Shown here piece by piece: positions 1-9,152 of a DNA stretch of 64,000 bases. Both the position numbers and the translations under genes were made by a program. Location: positions 1 to 64,000 of the forward strand of contig NZ_JASNWF010000036.1 in assembly GCF_030283205.1 (NCBI RefSeq), in the 5' to 3' direction. The notes beneath the pieces were generated by a model, which saw only the letters and a program-made list of their open reading frames with translations, made no database searches and was not told where the DNA came from. Each line of letters opens with the position of its first letter. Position 1 is the stretch's first letter. Source of the stretch: Actinomadura opuntiae. Lineage in GTDB: Bacteria; Actinomycetota; Actinomycetes; Streptosporangiales; Streptosporangiaceae.

Positions 1-1154
1 GGATCCTGCTGGAGGCCCGCGCCGCCGTGCCCGTCGACGGGACCGGCGTCGACCAGCACCGCCAGCCGGGTGCCCGCGCCGCGCCGCGCCGCCGCGACCC
101 GGTGCGCCTCCTCCGCGGTCAGCGCGCCGAACACCGCCGCGATCAGGCCGTCGCCCTCCCGGCCCGTCCCGGCCGCGCCGCCCAGCGCGGCCAGCCCGGG
201 CGTCAGCGACGCGGCCTTGGACCGGCGCGCCACCGCCAGCGCCTCCAGCAGCAGCCCCTCGAACGCCCCGTCGAAGGACGCCGCCGCCGACAGCGCCTCG
301 CCCGCGTCGGTGACGAACCGCAGGGTCATCCCCGTCCGGCCGAGGTGCACGCCGATCGACGCGGCCACCGACACGGCCTGCTCGAACGAGCCGCCGGGCC
401 CGTCGCCCCAGTGCGCGCGGCGGCGCGTGTCGAGCAGCAGCGTCCCGCTGCTCTGGAAGTGCTGCTCCTCGCGCCGCACCATCAGCTCGCCGTGCCGGGC
501 GGTGGACCGCCAGTGCACGCGGCGCAGGTCGTCGCCGTGCCGGTACTCGCGCGGCGCCACGTCGTCCTCGCCCGCCGCCGACATCGCGCGGGCCAGGCTC
601 TCGCCGCCCCCGCCCCACGCGCCGGTCAGCCGGGTCGCCGGCAGCGGCACGATCGCCGGGGTGACAGTGAGGGTGTCGGACATGCTGAACGAGCGGACCA
701 GCTCCACCATCCCGAACGGGTCGGCCAGCCGGACCGTCAGCGGCCCCACCCGGAACCGGCCCCGCACGTCGGAGCGGATCCGGTAGCCGAGCTCGCGCGA
801 GCCCTGCGACTCGATCCGGTCCAGCACGAACCGGGCCCGCCCGCCGAGCGCGTACGGCACCCGGTCCTCCACCAGCAGCAGCCCGCTCGGCAGCCGCGAG
901 ACGTTCTCCAGCCGCAGGTCGACGCGGGTCTCGTGGCCGACCGGCAGCCGGGCCGGCTCCAGCCGCCGCGCGCACGCCAGCCGGTAGCGGGTCCGCGACA
1001 CCGCCAGCGTCGACAGCAGCGGCAGCACCAGCACCAGCACCCCGGCGCGCAGCAGGTCGCGCTCGCCGAGCACGAACGCGCACACGATCGCGGTCGCGCC
1101 GGCGGCCACGAAGGACCGCCCGCGCGTGGTCAGGCCGGCCAGCGCCCTTCTCAA
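1..1154 (-). CDS. DUF58 domain-containing membrane protein (partial, C-terminus outside window)
   Basis: Reading leftwards from a TTG at 1154, four bases after the moxR stop, the frame stays open to the window edge for about 384 codons. Two hydrophobic stretches lie near residues 14-30 and 36-50. The DUF58 hallmark is at residues 206-225 (GDDLRRVHWRSTARHGEL). DUF58 proteins are predicted von Willebrand-like membrane proteins that are almost always encoded directly downstream of a MoxR AAA+ ATPase, as here, and are thought to act with it as a chaperone-like pair; the substrate is unknown. A typical family member has about 400-440 residues, so only the end is missing. The TTG start is inferred from frame and spacing; no other start fits between the moxR stop and the first hydrophobic segment. 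Confidence 0.85.
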   Translation of the reverse strand, partial: MRRALAGLTTRGRSFVAAGATAIVCAFVLGERDLLRAGVLVLVLPLLSTLAVSRTRYRLACARRLEPARLPVGHETRVDLRLENVSRLPSGLLLVEDRVPYALGGRARFVLDRIESQGSRELGYRIRSDVRGRFRVGPLTVRLADPFGMVELVRSFSMSDTLTVTPAIVPLPATRLTGAWGGGGESLARAMSAAGEDDVAPREYRHGDDLRRVHWRSTARHGELMVRREEQHFQSSGTLLLDTRRRAHWGDGPGGSFEQAVSVAASIGVHLGRTGMTLRFVTDAGEALSAAASFDGAFEGLLLEALAVARRSKAASLTPGLAALGGAAGTGREGDGLIAAVFGALTAEEAHRVAAARRGAGTRLAVLVDAGPVDGHGGAGLQQD

Positions 1155-1158
1155 CCGG

Positions 1159-2247
1159 TCACTTCCCGGGGGAGGGCACCGGGAGCCGCCGCACCAGGTC
1201 GGCGACCACCTGCTCGGGGCGGCGCCGCTCCACCTGCGCCTCCGCGGTCGGCAGCAGCCGGTGCGCGAGGACGGGGACGGCCAGCTCCTGGACGTCGTCG
1301 GGCAGCACGTAGTCGCGCTCGTCCAGCGCCGCCCACGCGCGCGCCGCCCGCACCAGGTGCAGCGTGGCGCGGGGCGAGGCGCCGAGCCGCAGCTCCGGGT
1401 GCTTGCGGGTCGCGGTGACCAGGTCGATCGCGTACTGCCGCACCGACGCCGCGACGTGCTGGCGGCGCACCACCTCGATCAGGTCGCGGACGTCGGAGGC
1501 GTGCGCGACCGGGGTCAGCCGGTCCAGCGGCGAGGACCCGCCGTGCGCGTCGAGCATCTCCAGCTCCGCCGCCGGGTCGGGGTACCCCATCGAGATCCGC
1601 GCGGTGAACCGGTCGCGCTGCGCCTCCGGCAGCGGGTAGGTGCCCTCCATCTCGACCGGGTTCTGCGTGGAGATCACCATGAACGGCGGCTCCAGCGCGT
1701 AGGTGGTGCCGTCCACCGTGACCTGGCGCTCCTCCATGCACTCCAGCAGCGCCGACTGCGTCTTCGGCGACGCGCGGTTGATCTCGTCGCCGACCACGAT
1801 GTTGGCGAACACCGGCCCGGGCTTGAACTCGAACTCGCGCAGCTCCTGGTTGTAGGCGCTCACCCCGGTGATGTCGCTCGGCAGCAGGTCCGGGGTGAAC
1901 TGCACCCGGCGCACCGAGCAGTCGACCGAGCGCGCCAGCGCCTTGGCCAGCATCGTCTTGCCGACGCCGGGGACGTCCTCGATCAGCAGGTGCCCCTCGG
2001 CGAGCAGCACGGTCAGCGCGAGCCGCACCGCCTTCGGCTTGCCCTCGATCACCGACTCGACGGCGTCCCGGATCCGGCCCGCGACCCGCGCGAGCCCGGC
2101 CAGGTCGCGGCCGCTCCCCTCGCGCGCCCCCGCCGAGCCGTTCGCCGCGCCGCCGTCCAGGCCGCCGCCCGCGCCGCCGGGCCGGGCGGAGCGCGGTGCC
2201 GGGGGGTCGGTCTCCATGAACGACTCTCCGTGCGTGCCTACTGCCAC
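1159..2247 (-). CDS. moxR: MoxR-family AAA+ ATPase
   Basis: The product is 362 aa. Walker A is at residues 90-98 (EDVPGVGKT) and Walker B at 152-156 (VGDEI), followed by sensor regions typical of MoxR AAA+ ATPases. These proteins act as ATP-driven chaperones that mature partner complexes and normally pair with a DUF58/VWA protein, which is encoded four bases downstream here. The chosen start is a GTG preceded by GAGGAGG five bases upstream. A longer open frame runs back through mraZ on the opposite strand but has no ribosome site. The first 45 or so residues are Gly/Ala/Pro-rich and probably disordered. The gene is transcribed divergently from the dcw cluster. Confidence 0.93.
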   Translation of the reverse strand: MAVGTHGESFMETDPPAPRSARPGGAGGGLDGGAANGSAGAREGSGRDLAGLARVAGRIRDAVESVIEGKPKAVRLALTVLLAEGHLLIEDVPGVGKTMLAKALARSVDCSVRRVQFTPDLLPSDITGVSAYNQELREFEFKPGPVFANIVVGDEINRASPKTQSALLECMEERQVTVDGTTYALEPPFMVISTQNPVEMEGTYPLPEAQRDRFTARISMGYPDPAAELEMLDAHGGSSPLDRLTPVAHASDVRDLIEVVRRQHVAASVRQYAIDLVTATRKHPELRLGASPRATLHLVRAARAWAALDERDYVLPDDVQELAVPVLAHRLLPTAEAQVERRRPEQVVADLVRRLPVPSPGK

Positions 2248-2660
2248 CAAACCCTCCTCAGCCGTCCGGCCGCGCGGTGCTCCTCGAAGGCCCCTGACGG
2301 AGCCCGCCCCCCGGGAGCGGGGGCCCGTCTCCTCGCGACCGGTGCGGCGCTCTGTGCGCCCGCCCAACCGACAGTACGTCGTCGGAGGGCCCGCCGCGAT
2401 GTTCATGTGGAACGCGAGCCCATTGTGCTCCACGGGGATCGCCGCCACAGCCCCGCGGCGCCCACCACTTCCCCCCACCCGCCGCTCCCCGCCCGTCCCG
2501 CGGGCCCCGTGCGGAACCCCGGCGGGGGCCGCGGGCGACGCCCCCCGGGAGGGGGCGGGAGGCGGCGCGCGCCCGGGCGCCCGCCGCCCCCCACTCCGCT
2601 CCACCCCGTCTGACCTGCGACTTTCTTGACGATCTTCGTGTGCGGAAGGCGTTTTCCTTG
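2248..2660. other. Non-coding divergent intergenic region (moxR / mraZ)
   Basis: This 410-base spacer between divergently transcribed moxR and mraZ holds no convincing gene; the open frames crossing it are shadows with arginine/proline-rich translations. It is extremely G+C-rich and contains an inverted repeat around 2550-2592 (GGCGGGAGGCGGCG facing CGCCCGCCGCC). A TACTGT hexamer on the minus strand (2371-2376) could be a -10 for moxR, but I see no matching -35. Confidence 0.5.
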
Positions 2661-2688
2661 TTGACGGTGGGGAAGAGTGGAGTAGAGT
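2661..2688 (+). promoter_or_regulatory. Probable mraZ / dcw cluster promoter
   Basis: A TTGACG hexamer at 2661-2666 and a TAGAGT hexamer at 2683-2688 are separated by 16 bases, close to the vegetative sigma-70 pattern. The promoter lies 50-80 bases before mraZ and its spacer and -10 are embedded in the GTGG repeat array, so repressor binding there would block RNA polymerase. Confidence 0.65.
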
Positions 2689-2710
2689 GGGGCGCCGTGG
2701 GGAGCGGTAG
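2667..2710 (+). promoter_or_regulatory. MraZ operator: four GTGG repeats at 10-bp spacing
   Basis: GTGG occurs at 2667, 2677, 2687 and 2697, exactly 10 bases apart, followed by a degenerate GTAG at 2707. Three of the four read GTGGGG. In other bacteria MraZ binds tandem TGGG-type boxes with 10-bp periodicity just upstream of its own gene and represses the dcw operon. The array overlaps the -35/-10 promoter here, which fits autorepression. Binding is inferred, not shown. Confidence 0.75.
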
Positions 2711-2739
2711 CGCCTCATACGGCGCGGGAGGTGGGGCCG

Positions 2740-3171
2740 GTGTTCCTCGGCACCCATGCACCGCGTCTCGACGACAAGGGACGACTGTTCCTGCCGGCGA
2801 AGTACCGCGAGGAGCTGTCGGGGGGATTGGTGATCACGAAGGGCCAGGAACGCTGCCTGTACGTCTTCCCCATGGCGGAGTTCCAGCGCATCACCGAGGC
2901 TCTGCGCGCCGCGCCGGTCACCGAGAAGGCGGTCCGCGCCTACAGCAGGGTCTTCTTCGCCAGCGCCTCCGACGAGGTCCCCGACAAGCAGGGCCGCGTC
3001 ACGATCCCGCCGCCGCTGCGCAGGTACGCGGGGCTCACCCGCGACTGCGCGGTCATCGGCGCCAACACGCGTCTGGAGATCTGGGACGCGCAGGCCTGGG
3101 AGTCCTACCTCGAGCAGGAGGAGCAGGCGTTCTCCGAGGTCTCGGAGGAGGTGTTGCCAGGGATCCTGTGA
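2740..3171 (+). CDS. mraZ: Transcriptional regulator MraZ
   Basis: The 143-aa product has the two SpoVT/AbrB-like halves of MraZ: the first contains DDKGRLFLPAKYR near residues 12-24 and the second contains DKQGRVTIPP near residues 85-95. MraZ forms a ring-shaped oligomer that binds repeats upstream of its own gene and controls the division and cell wall cluster; in some species it also interacts with RsmH. I chose the GTG at 2740 because GGGAGGTGGGG lies directly before it and the N-terminus then matches the usual MFLG start. An in-frame GTG nine bases upstream falls inside that ribosome site. It is the first gene of the cluster. Confidence 0.93.
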   Translation: MFLGTHAPRLDDKGRLFLPAKYREELSGGLVITKGQERCLYVFPMAEFQRITEALRAAPVTEKAVRAYSRVFFASASDEVPDKQGRVTIPPPLRRYAGLTRDCAVIGANTRLEIWDAQAWESYLEQEEQAFSEVSEEVLPGIL

Positions 3172-3413
3172 CGCACGACCCGTCGGTCCGTTGACCGGCA
3201 CCGGCCCACGTTCGGCCAGGTCTCCAGCCGCTCTCCGAGCCAGCTGGCGCAGCTTCCCCGGCGCCAGACGGCGACCCCCCGCGGAAACGCGGTGATCTTC
3301 CTCAGGGCAGCGGATGGGGACCTGGCCGGGCGAGGCCGCCGCCGGGGGCGGGAGGTCCGGACCGGCGATGCCACACAGTCCGCGAGCGAGGTGGCAGTAC
3401 CAGGGGGTGAACC

Positions 3414-4400
3414 ATGGACGTGGGAGACCACGCGACGGGGGCCGGTCACGTACCGGTCATGCTCGGTCGCGTTCTGGAGCTCCTCGCCCCCGCCGCGGCC
3501 GCCGCCCGCGACGCCGGGCGCCCTCCCCGCTACCTCGACGCCACCCTCGGCATGGGCGGCCACGCCGAGGCCATGCTCGAGACCCACCCCGACCTGCGGC
3601 TCATCGGCCTCGACCGGGACACCACCGCGCTGGAGCGCTCCGCGCGACGGCTCGCGCGGTTCGGCGACCGCGTCGCGCTCGAGCACGCCGTCTACGACGA
3701 GATCCCCGCCGTCCTGGCCCGGCTCGGCGTCCCGGCCGTGGACGCGGTGCTGTTCGACCTCGGCGTCTCCTCCCCGCAGCTCGACGAGGCCGACCGCGGC
3801 TTCGCCTACTCCTACGACGCCCCCCTCGACATGCGGATGGACCGCACCCAGGGCCTCACCGCGGCGGAGGTCGTCAACGGCTACCCGCCCGCCGAGCTCG
3901 CCCGCATCCTGCGCGAGTACGGCGAGGAGCGGTTCGCCCAGCGCATCGCCGCGGCGATCGTCCGCGAGCGCGAGCGCGCCCCGCTCGAGACCACCAGGCG
4001 GCTCGCCGACCTGGTCCGCACCTCCATCCCGGCCGCGACCCGCCGCACCGGCGGCAACCCGGCCAAACGGACGTTCCAGGCGCTGCGCATCGAGGTGAAC
4101 GGCGAGCTGGACATCTGGCGGCGGGCGCTGCCCGCCGCCCTGGACGCGCTCCCGGTCGGCGGCCGGGTCGCCGTCCTCAGCTACCACTCGCTGGAGGACC
4201 GCATCACCAAGCGGGTCCTCGGCGCGCAGGCGGCCGACACCACCCCGCCGGAGCTGCCCGTCCCGCTGCCCGAGCACGAGCCGAGGTTCCGGCTCCTGAC
4301 GCGCGGGGCCGAGCTGCCGTCCGACGAGGAGACCACGACCAACCCAAGGGCCGGGTCGGTGCGGTTGCGCGCCGCCGAGCGGGTCCGGGAGGCGACATGA
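3414..4400 (+). CDS. rsmH: 16S rRNA (cytosine(1402)-N(4))-methyltransferase RsmH
   Basis: RsmH (MraW) methylates N4 of cytidine 1402 in the 16S rRNA decoding centre using S-adenosylmethionine. The 328-aa product has the family N-terminus (HVPVMLGRVLELL), the SAM-binding loop at residues 41-50 (LDATLGMGGH), and the family signatures GVSSPQLDEADRGF and SYHSLEDRITK. The start follows a good ribosome site (AGGGGGTG). The gene sits after mraZ as in most bacteria; its stop overlaps the ftsL start (ATGA), which implies translational coupling. The 242 bases between mraZ and rsmH hold no gene and may carry a second promoter. Confidence 0.96.
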   Translation: MDVGDHATGAGHVPVMLGRVLELLAPAAAAARDAGRPPRYLDATLGMGGHAEAMLETHPDLRLIGLDRDTTALERSARRLARFGDRVALEHAVYDEIPAVLARLGVPAVDAVLFDLGVSSPQLDEADRGFAYSYDAPLDMRMDRTQGLTAAEVVNGYPPAELARILREYGEERFAQRIAAAIVRERERAPLETTRRLADLVRTSIPAATRRTGGNPAKRTFQALRIEVNGELDIWRRALPAALDALPVGGRVAVLSYHSLEDRITKRVLGAQAADTTPPELPVPLPEHEPRFRLLTRGAELPSDEETTTNPRAGSVRLRAAERVREAT

Positions 4401-5212
4401 CGACGACGAGCCGACGCCCGCCGGCCACCGCGCCCGCCAGGAACGCACCGAAGAACGGCGCACCGGGAACGGGCGCGGAGAGGACGGGCGCGCCGGGCGG
4501 GCCGCGGGATCCGGACCGCCCGTCCGGCGGCGGCGCCGCGGGCACGACGACCGCCCGGCCCGCACCGCCGCGCCGGCCGGCCCCGGGTAAGAAGGCCCCG
4601 TCCAAGGGCAGCCCGGCGAAGGGCAGCCCGGCGAAGGGCCGCGCCAAGGGCGCGGTGAAGAGCGCGCCGGCTCCGGCGGCCCCGCCCGCGAGCGCCCCGT
4701 CCACCACCCGGCGGTCCCGGAGGGCGCAGCCGGCGGACGTCGCGGCGCGGCGCGAGCCCCGCCTGGCCCGGCGGGCCGCGGCCGGGCCGCCGCGCGCCCC
4801 GTTCGTGCTGCTCATCATCGCGCTGCTCGGCGGCGCCCTGGTGAGCCTGCTGCTGCTCAACACCGTCCTGGCGAAGGACGCCTTCACGCTGAGCAAGCTC
4901 GAGCAGCAGAACAAGGAGCTCGAGCAGAAGAGCCAGTCGCTGCAGGCGCAGAACGAGGAGGAGAGCTCGCCGCAGAACCTCTCGTCCAAGGCCAAGGCGC
5001 TCGGCATGGTCCCGAACACCACGCCGCGGTTCTACTTCCCCGACACCGGCAGGACCAGCGCGGGCAGGCTGCGGCCGGTCCCGCAGGCGGCGACCGCGTC
5101 CGCGGGCGCGACGGCCGTGGTGGGCGTCCCCGGCACGGTGGTGCCCGGCGACGGCGTCCCCCAGCCGGCCGCCGCGGGCGGCGGCGCCCGGAACGGGAGC
5201 GGCCGGCCGTGA
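4397..5212 (+). CDS. ftsL: Cell division protein FtsL (long basic N-terminus)
   Basis: The 271-aa product is identified by position and architecture, since FtsL is poorly conserved. Residues 1-133 form a disordered, Ala/Pro/Lys-rich cytoplasmic tail with SPAKG repeats near 72-81. One transmembrane helix spans about 135-159, followed by a short coiled coil (163-195, KLEQQNKELEQ) and a Pro/Gly-rich end. FtsL forms a complex with DivIC/FtsQ that activates FtsW-FtsI at the septum. The cytoplasmic tail is much longer than in model FtsL proteins. The ATG overlaps the rsmH stop. Confidence 0.85.
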   Translation: MTTTSRRPPATAPARNAPKNGAPGTGAERTGAPGGPRDPDRPSGGGAAGTTTARPAPPRRPAPGKKAPSKGSPAKGSPAKGRAKGAVKSAPAPAAPPASAPSTTRRSRRAQPADVAARREPRLARRAAAGPPRAPFVLLIIALLGGALVSLLLLNTVLAKDAFTLSKLEQQNKELEQKSQSLQAQNEEESSPQNLSSKAKALGMVPNTTPRFYFPDTGRTSAGRLRPVPQAATASAGATAVVGVPGTVVPGDGVPQPAAAGGGARNGSGRP

Positions 5213-5270
5213 CGCGCAGCGGACACGCCGGTGAGCGCGCCGGCGGCGGAGTCGAGGAGCGGGGGACGCG

Positions 5271-7532
5271 GTGACGAAGGGGCCGGGACGCGGGACCGCC
5301 GGGCCGCCGCCCGGCCGCAGACGCGGCTCCCCGGGGTCCCGCGGCTCGGCGGGGCGGGACGACAAGAGCGGCCCGGGCGCGGCGCGCGCGCCCGGGCGTC
5401 AGACCGGCGACCCGCCGCGTCCCCCGGCAGGACGGGCGGACGCGGCGGGCCGGCCGGGGAAGAAGGGCGGCCCGGCCGCCCGCCGCGCGTCGCGCGGCGG
5501 CACGGTCCCGCAGCCCCGCAGGGGCACCGGAGGCACCGGCGGCAAGGAGAGCGGTAAGAAGGCCGCCGGAAAGAACGACACAGAGAAGAAGAGGACGGCC
5601 GCCAAGGGCGCGTCCCGGCGAGGCACGGGCGGGACGTCCGCGCGGAGCCGGACGGCCGCGTTCCGCACGACCGCGCCCACCGCGCGGCCCGGCGGCGCGT
5701 CCGGGCCCGGCGGGACGCGCCGCGAGGGCCCGCGCGGGCCGCGTCCCGGCGGCGGCTCGGGCGGACGGCCGCCGCGCCCGCCGCGCAGGCCGCGCGTCCC
5801 CTTCCACCGGCGCGACCCGATGAAGCGGCTGAACGCCGGGCTGCTCGTCGTGGCGTTCGTGCTGTCGCTGTTCGCGGGGCGCCTCGTCCAGCTGCAGACG
5901 ATCGAGTCGGGCAAGTACAGCGCGCAGGCGATGGAGCAGCGGCTGAAGAAGCTGACGCTGCCCGCCGTGCGCGGCGCGATCACCGACGCGCAGGGCAACC
6001 CGCTCGCCATGACGGTGGAGGCCCGCGCGATCACCGCCGACCCGTACGTCATCAAGCCGGAGAAGCGGCAGGCGATCGCCAGCGCGCTCGCCCCGACGCT
6101 CGGCCTGAACCCGGCGTCGGTGGTGAAGGCGATCAGCAAGAAGGGCACCCAGTTCGTCTACCTGGCGCACGGCGTCACCCCCGAGCAGGCGAGCCTGATC
6201 ACGTCGTGGAACTTCCAGGGCATCGGGACTTTGCCGGAATATCGCCGGGAGTATCCCAACGGTTCGCTGGCCGCGAGCGTCATAGGTTTCGTGAACGGAG
6301 CGGGACAGGGCGCGGCCGGCCTGGAGAGCACGCAGAACGACGTGCTGTCCGGCCGGGACGGCTGGCAGCGCGTGGAGATCAGCCTCGAGGGCCAGCACAT
6401 CCCCATGGGCGAGGACCAGAAGAAGCCGCCCGTGCCCGGCCGCGGCGTCCGGCTCACCCTCCAGCAGGACCTGCAGTTCAAGGCGCAGGAGGCGATCGAG
6501 AAGCAGGTCAAGGCGACCGGCGCGCGCGGCGGCACCGCCATCGTGATGGACCCACGCACCGGGCGGCTGCTGGCGATGGCGTCGGCGCCCGGCTACGACC
6601 CCAACCACGTGACGAAGGGCGACCGGGACCTGTGGGGCAGCGCCCCGGTGCAGGACGCCTACGAGCCGGGCAGCACCGGCAAGGTCGTCACCGCCGCGGC
6701 CGTCATGGAGCACGGCGGGGTCACCAAGGACACCCCCTTCACCGTCCCCGACAAGATCCGGAAGTACAGCGTGGAGTTCCACGACTCCGAGCCGCACGGC
6801 GTGGAGCACCTGACGTTCGCCGGGGTGCTGGCCAAGTCCAGCAACGTCGGCACCATCCTGGCCAGCCAGACCATCAGCGAGGAGCAGCTCTACCGGACGC
6901 TGCGGGACTTCGGGTTCGGGCAGAGGACCGGCCTGCCGCTGCCGGGGGAGACGGCGGGGCTGCTCAACCCGCCGTCGAAGTGGTCGGGCACCGACCGGTA
7001 CCCGATCGCGTTCGGGCAGACCGTGTCGGTCAACGCGGTGCAGATGGCGAGCGTCTACGCGACCATCGCCAACGGCGGCGTCCGCGTCGCCCCGACCCTC
7101 GTGGAGGGGACCGTCGGGCCGAACGACAGGTTCACCGCGGCGCCCGCGCCGCAGCGCAGGCAGGTGATCAGCCAGGGCACGGCCCGGCAGATCAGCGACA
7201 TGCTGGAGGGCGTCACCACCCCTGAGGGCACCGCGCCGAAGGCGCAGATCAAGGGCTACCGGGTGGCGGGCAAGACCGGCACCGCGCAGCGCTTCGACGC
7301 GGGCTGCGGCTGCTACAGGGGCTACACGGCCTCGTTCGCCGGGTTCGCGCCCGCCGACGACCCGCGGCTGGTGGTCCAGGTCGTCCTGCAGGACCCCAGG
7401 CGGGGCAGCCACTATGGTGGCGACGTCGCCGCGCCCGTGTTCCGCGACGTGATGAGCTTCGCGCTGCAGTCCGAGAAGATCCCGCCGACGGGGAGCGAAC
7501 CGCCGATCACCAAGATCTACGCCCGAGACTGA
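5271..7532 (+). CDS. ftsI: Septal penicillin-binding protein FtsI (PBP3-like transpeptidase)
   Basis: The product is 753 aa. Residues 1-185 are a Gly/Arg/Pro/Lys-rich cytoplasmic extension, then a transmembrane helix at about 188-208, the PBP dimerisation domain, and a class B transpeptidase domain. Active-site motifs are visible: STGK at 468-471 (nucleophile Ser468), SSN at 523-525 and KTGT at 668-671. The enzyme cross-links septal peptidoglycan with FtsW and is a beta-lactam target. The start is a GTG preceded at some distance by GAGGAGCGGGGGA. The basic N-terminal tail parallels the one on the neighbouring FtsL. Confidence 0.95.
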   Translation: MTKGPGRGTAGPPPGRRRGSPGSRGSAGRDDKSGPGAARAPGRQTGDPPRPPAGRADAAGRPGKKGGPAARRASRGGTVPQPRRGTGGTGGKESGKKAAGKNDTEKKRTAAKGASRRGTGGTSARSRTAAFRTTAPTARPGGASGPGGTRREGPRGPRPGGGSGGRPPRPPRRPRVPFHRRDPMKRLNAGLLVVAFVLSLFAGRLVQLQTIESGKYSAQAMEQRLKKLTLPAVRGAITDAQGNPLAMTVEARAITADPYVIKPEKRQAIASALAPTLGLNPASVVKAISKKGTQFVYLAHGVTPEQASLITSWNFQGIGTLPEYRREYPNGSLAASVIGFVNGAGQGAAGLESTQNDVLSGRDGWQRVEISLEGQHIPMGEDQKKPPVPGRGVRLTLQQDLQFKAQEAIEKQVKATGARGGTAIVMDPRTGRLLAMASAPGYDPNHVTKGDRDLWGSAPVQDAYEPGSTGKVVTAAAVMEHGGVTKDTPFTVPDKIRKYSVEFHDSEPHGVEHLTFAGVLAKSSNVGTILASQTISEEQLYRTLRDFGFGQRTGLPLPGETAGLLNPPSKWSGTDRYPIAFGQTVSVNAVQMASVYATIANGGVRVAPTLVEGTVGPNDRFTAAPAPQRRQVISQGTARQISDMLEGVTTPEGTAPKAQIKGYRVAGKTGTAQRFDAGCGCYRGYTASFAGFAPADDPRLVVQVVLQDPRRGSHYGGDVAAPVFRDVMSFALQSEKIPPTGSEPPITKIYARD

Positions 7533-7556
7533 CCGCAGCGAGTACCCTCACTCGCC

Positions 7557-9134
7557 GTGAGTCCACCATCCGTTTCCCAGCGTTCCCGTCCCACCGGCAC
7601 CGAAAGAACCGCCATGCGCCCGACCACTGCACAGGCCCGTCCGCTGGACGGGCTCGCGGCGACTCTCGGGATCGAGCGGGGCGACCGGCGCGGCGCGGAG
7701 GTCACCGGGATCACGCACGACTCGCGGGCGGTGCGGCCTGGCGACGTGTACGCGGCGCTGCCCGGCACCCGCGCGCACGGCGCCGAGTTCGCCGCGCAGG
7801 CCGCCGCGTCGGGCGCGGCCGCGATCCTCACCGACCCCGCCGGCCGCGACCGCGCCGCCGCGACCGGCCTGCCGGTGCTGGTGGTCGCGGACGTGCGGGC
7901 GCGGCTCGGCGACGCGGCCGCCTGGGTGTACGGGGAGCCGGGACGCGACATCGCGCTCATCGGCATCACCGGCACCAGCGGCAAGAGCACCACGGCGTTC
8001 CTGGTGGAGGCGGGGCTGCGCGGGGCCGGCCTGACGACCGGGCTGGTCGGCGGCGTGGAGATCCGCGTGGCCGACGAGCGGGTGCCGAGCGCGCTGACCA
8101 CGCCGGAGGCGACCGACCTGCACGCGCTGCTGGCGATGATGCGCGAGCGCGGCGTCGGCGCCGCCGCGATGGAGGTGTCCAGCCACGCGCTGGTGCAGGG
8201 CCGGGTCGGCGGCGCCCGCTACGAGGTCGCCGTCTTCACCAACCTGTCCCAGGACCACCTGGACTACCACCCCACCATGCAGGACTACTTCCTGGCGAAG
8301 GCGCGGCTGTTCACGCCGCAGTACGCGCGGGTCGGCGTCGTGAACCTCGACGACCACTACGGCCGCGAGCTGCTGGACATCGCCCCGATCCCGATGACGA
8401 CGTTCTCGGCGTCCGGCGACCCGGCCGCCGACTGGCGCGCCGAGGACGTGCGGGTCGGCGCGGACGGCAGCGTGTTCCGCGTCGTCGGGCCGGGCGGCGT
8501 CGAGGCCGACGCCTCGGTGCGGCTCGCCGGGCCGTTCAACGTCGCCAACGCGCTCGCCGCGATCGTCGCGCTGGTGGAGGCGGGGGTCGGGCTGCCGGAC
8601 GCGGTGCGCGGCGTCGCGTCGCTGGAGGGCGTCCCCGGCCGGCTGGAGCGCATCGACGAGGGGCAGGACTTCGTCGCGCTCGTCGACTACTCGCACAAGC
8701 CCGGCGCCGTCGAGGCGGTGCTGACCGCGCTGCGCCCGGTCACCGAGGGCGCCCTCGCGGTGGTGCTCGGCTGCGGCGGCGACCGCGACCGCGGCAAGCG
8801 GCCGCTGATGGGGGAGGCGGCGGCCCGGCTGGCCGACATGGCGTATTTCACCAACGACAACCCGAGGTCGGAAGATCCGCTGGCGATCCTCGCCGCTATG
8901 GTCGAGGGCGGGCTCAAGGTGCCGCAGCGGCACCGGGCGCACATCGTCGTGGAACCCGACCGCGCCGCCGCCATCGCGCTGGCCGTCGGCCGGGCCCGCC
9001 GCGGCGACGTCCTCGTCGTCGCGGGCAAGGGGCACGAGCAGGGCCAGTACGCGGCCGGCGAGGTGCAGCCGTTCGACGACCGCGAGGTCGTCCGGGAGGC
9101 GCTGCGGCGTGCCGCGCCTCGGGAAGAGAAGTAG
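7557..9134 (+). CDS. murE: UDP-N-acetylmuramoyl-L-alanyl-D-glutamate--2,6-diaminopimelate ligase
   Basis: MurE adds the third residue to the peptidoglycan stem peptide in the cytoplasm. The ATP-binding loop GTSGKST is at residues 139-145, and DNPR at 434-437 is the signature for meso-diaminopimelate rather than lysine, so the wall is predicted to be meso-DAP type. The length (525 aa from this GTG) fits actinobacterial MurE. The start is uncertain: a TACCCT hexamer lies eight bases before GTG 7557, while an in-frame ATG at 7614 has a weak GAAAGAA site; both leave the catalytic domain intact. Confidence 0.95.
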   Translation: MSPPSVSQRSRPTGTERTAMRPTTAQARPLDGLAATLGIERGDRRGAEVTGITHDSRAVRPGDVYAALPGTRAHGAEFAAQAAASGAAAILTDPAGRDRAAATGLPVLVVADVRARLGDAAAWVYGEPGRDIALIGITGTSGKSTTAFLVEAGLRGAGLTTGLVGGVEIRVADERVPSALTTPEATDLHALLAMMRERGVGAAAMEVSSHALVQGRVGGARYEVAVFTNLSQDHLDYHPTMQDYFLAKARLFTPQYARVGVVNLDDHYGRELLDIAPIPMTTFSASGDPAADWRAEDVRVGADGSVFRVVGPGGVEADASVRLAGPFNVANALAAIVALVEAGVGLPDAVRGVASLEGVPGRLERIDEGQDFVALVDYSHKPGAVEAVLTALRPVTEGALAVVLGCGGDRDRGKRPLMGEAAARLADMAYFTNDNPRSEDPLAILAAMVEGGLKVPQRHRAHIVVEPDRAAAIALAVGRARRGDVLVVAGKGHEQGQYAAGEVQPFDDREVVREALRRAAPREEK

Positions 9135-9152
9135 AGGGGACGGGACGCAGGC

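Noticed and set aside
2258..3201. Open frame extending moxR upstream across mraZ on the minus strand
   Set aside because: No ribosome site, low-complexity translation and it lies antisense to mraZ; the GTG at 2247 has an excellent site.
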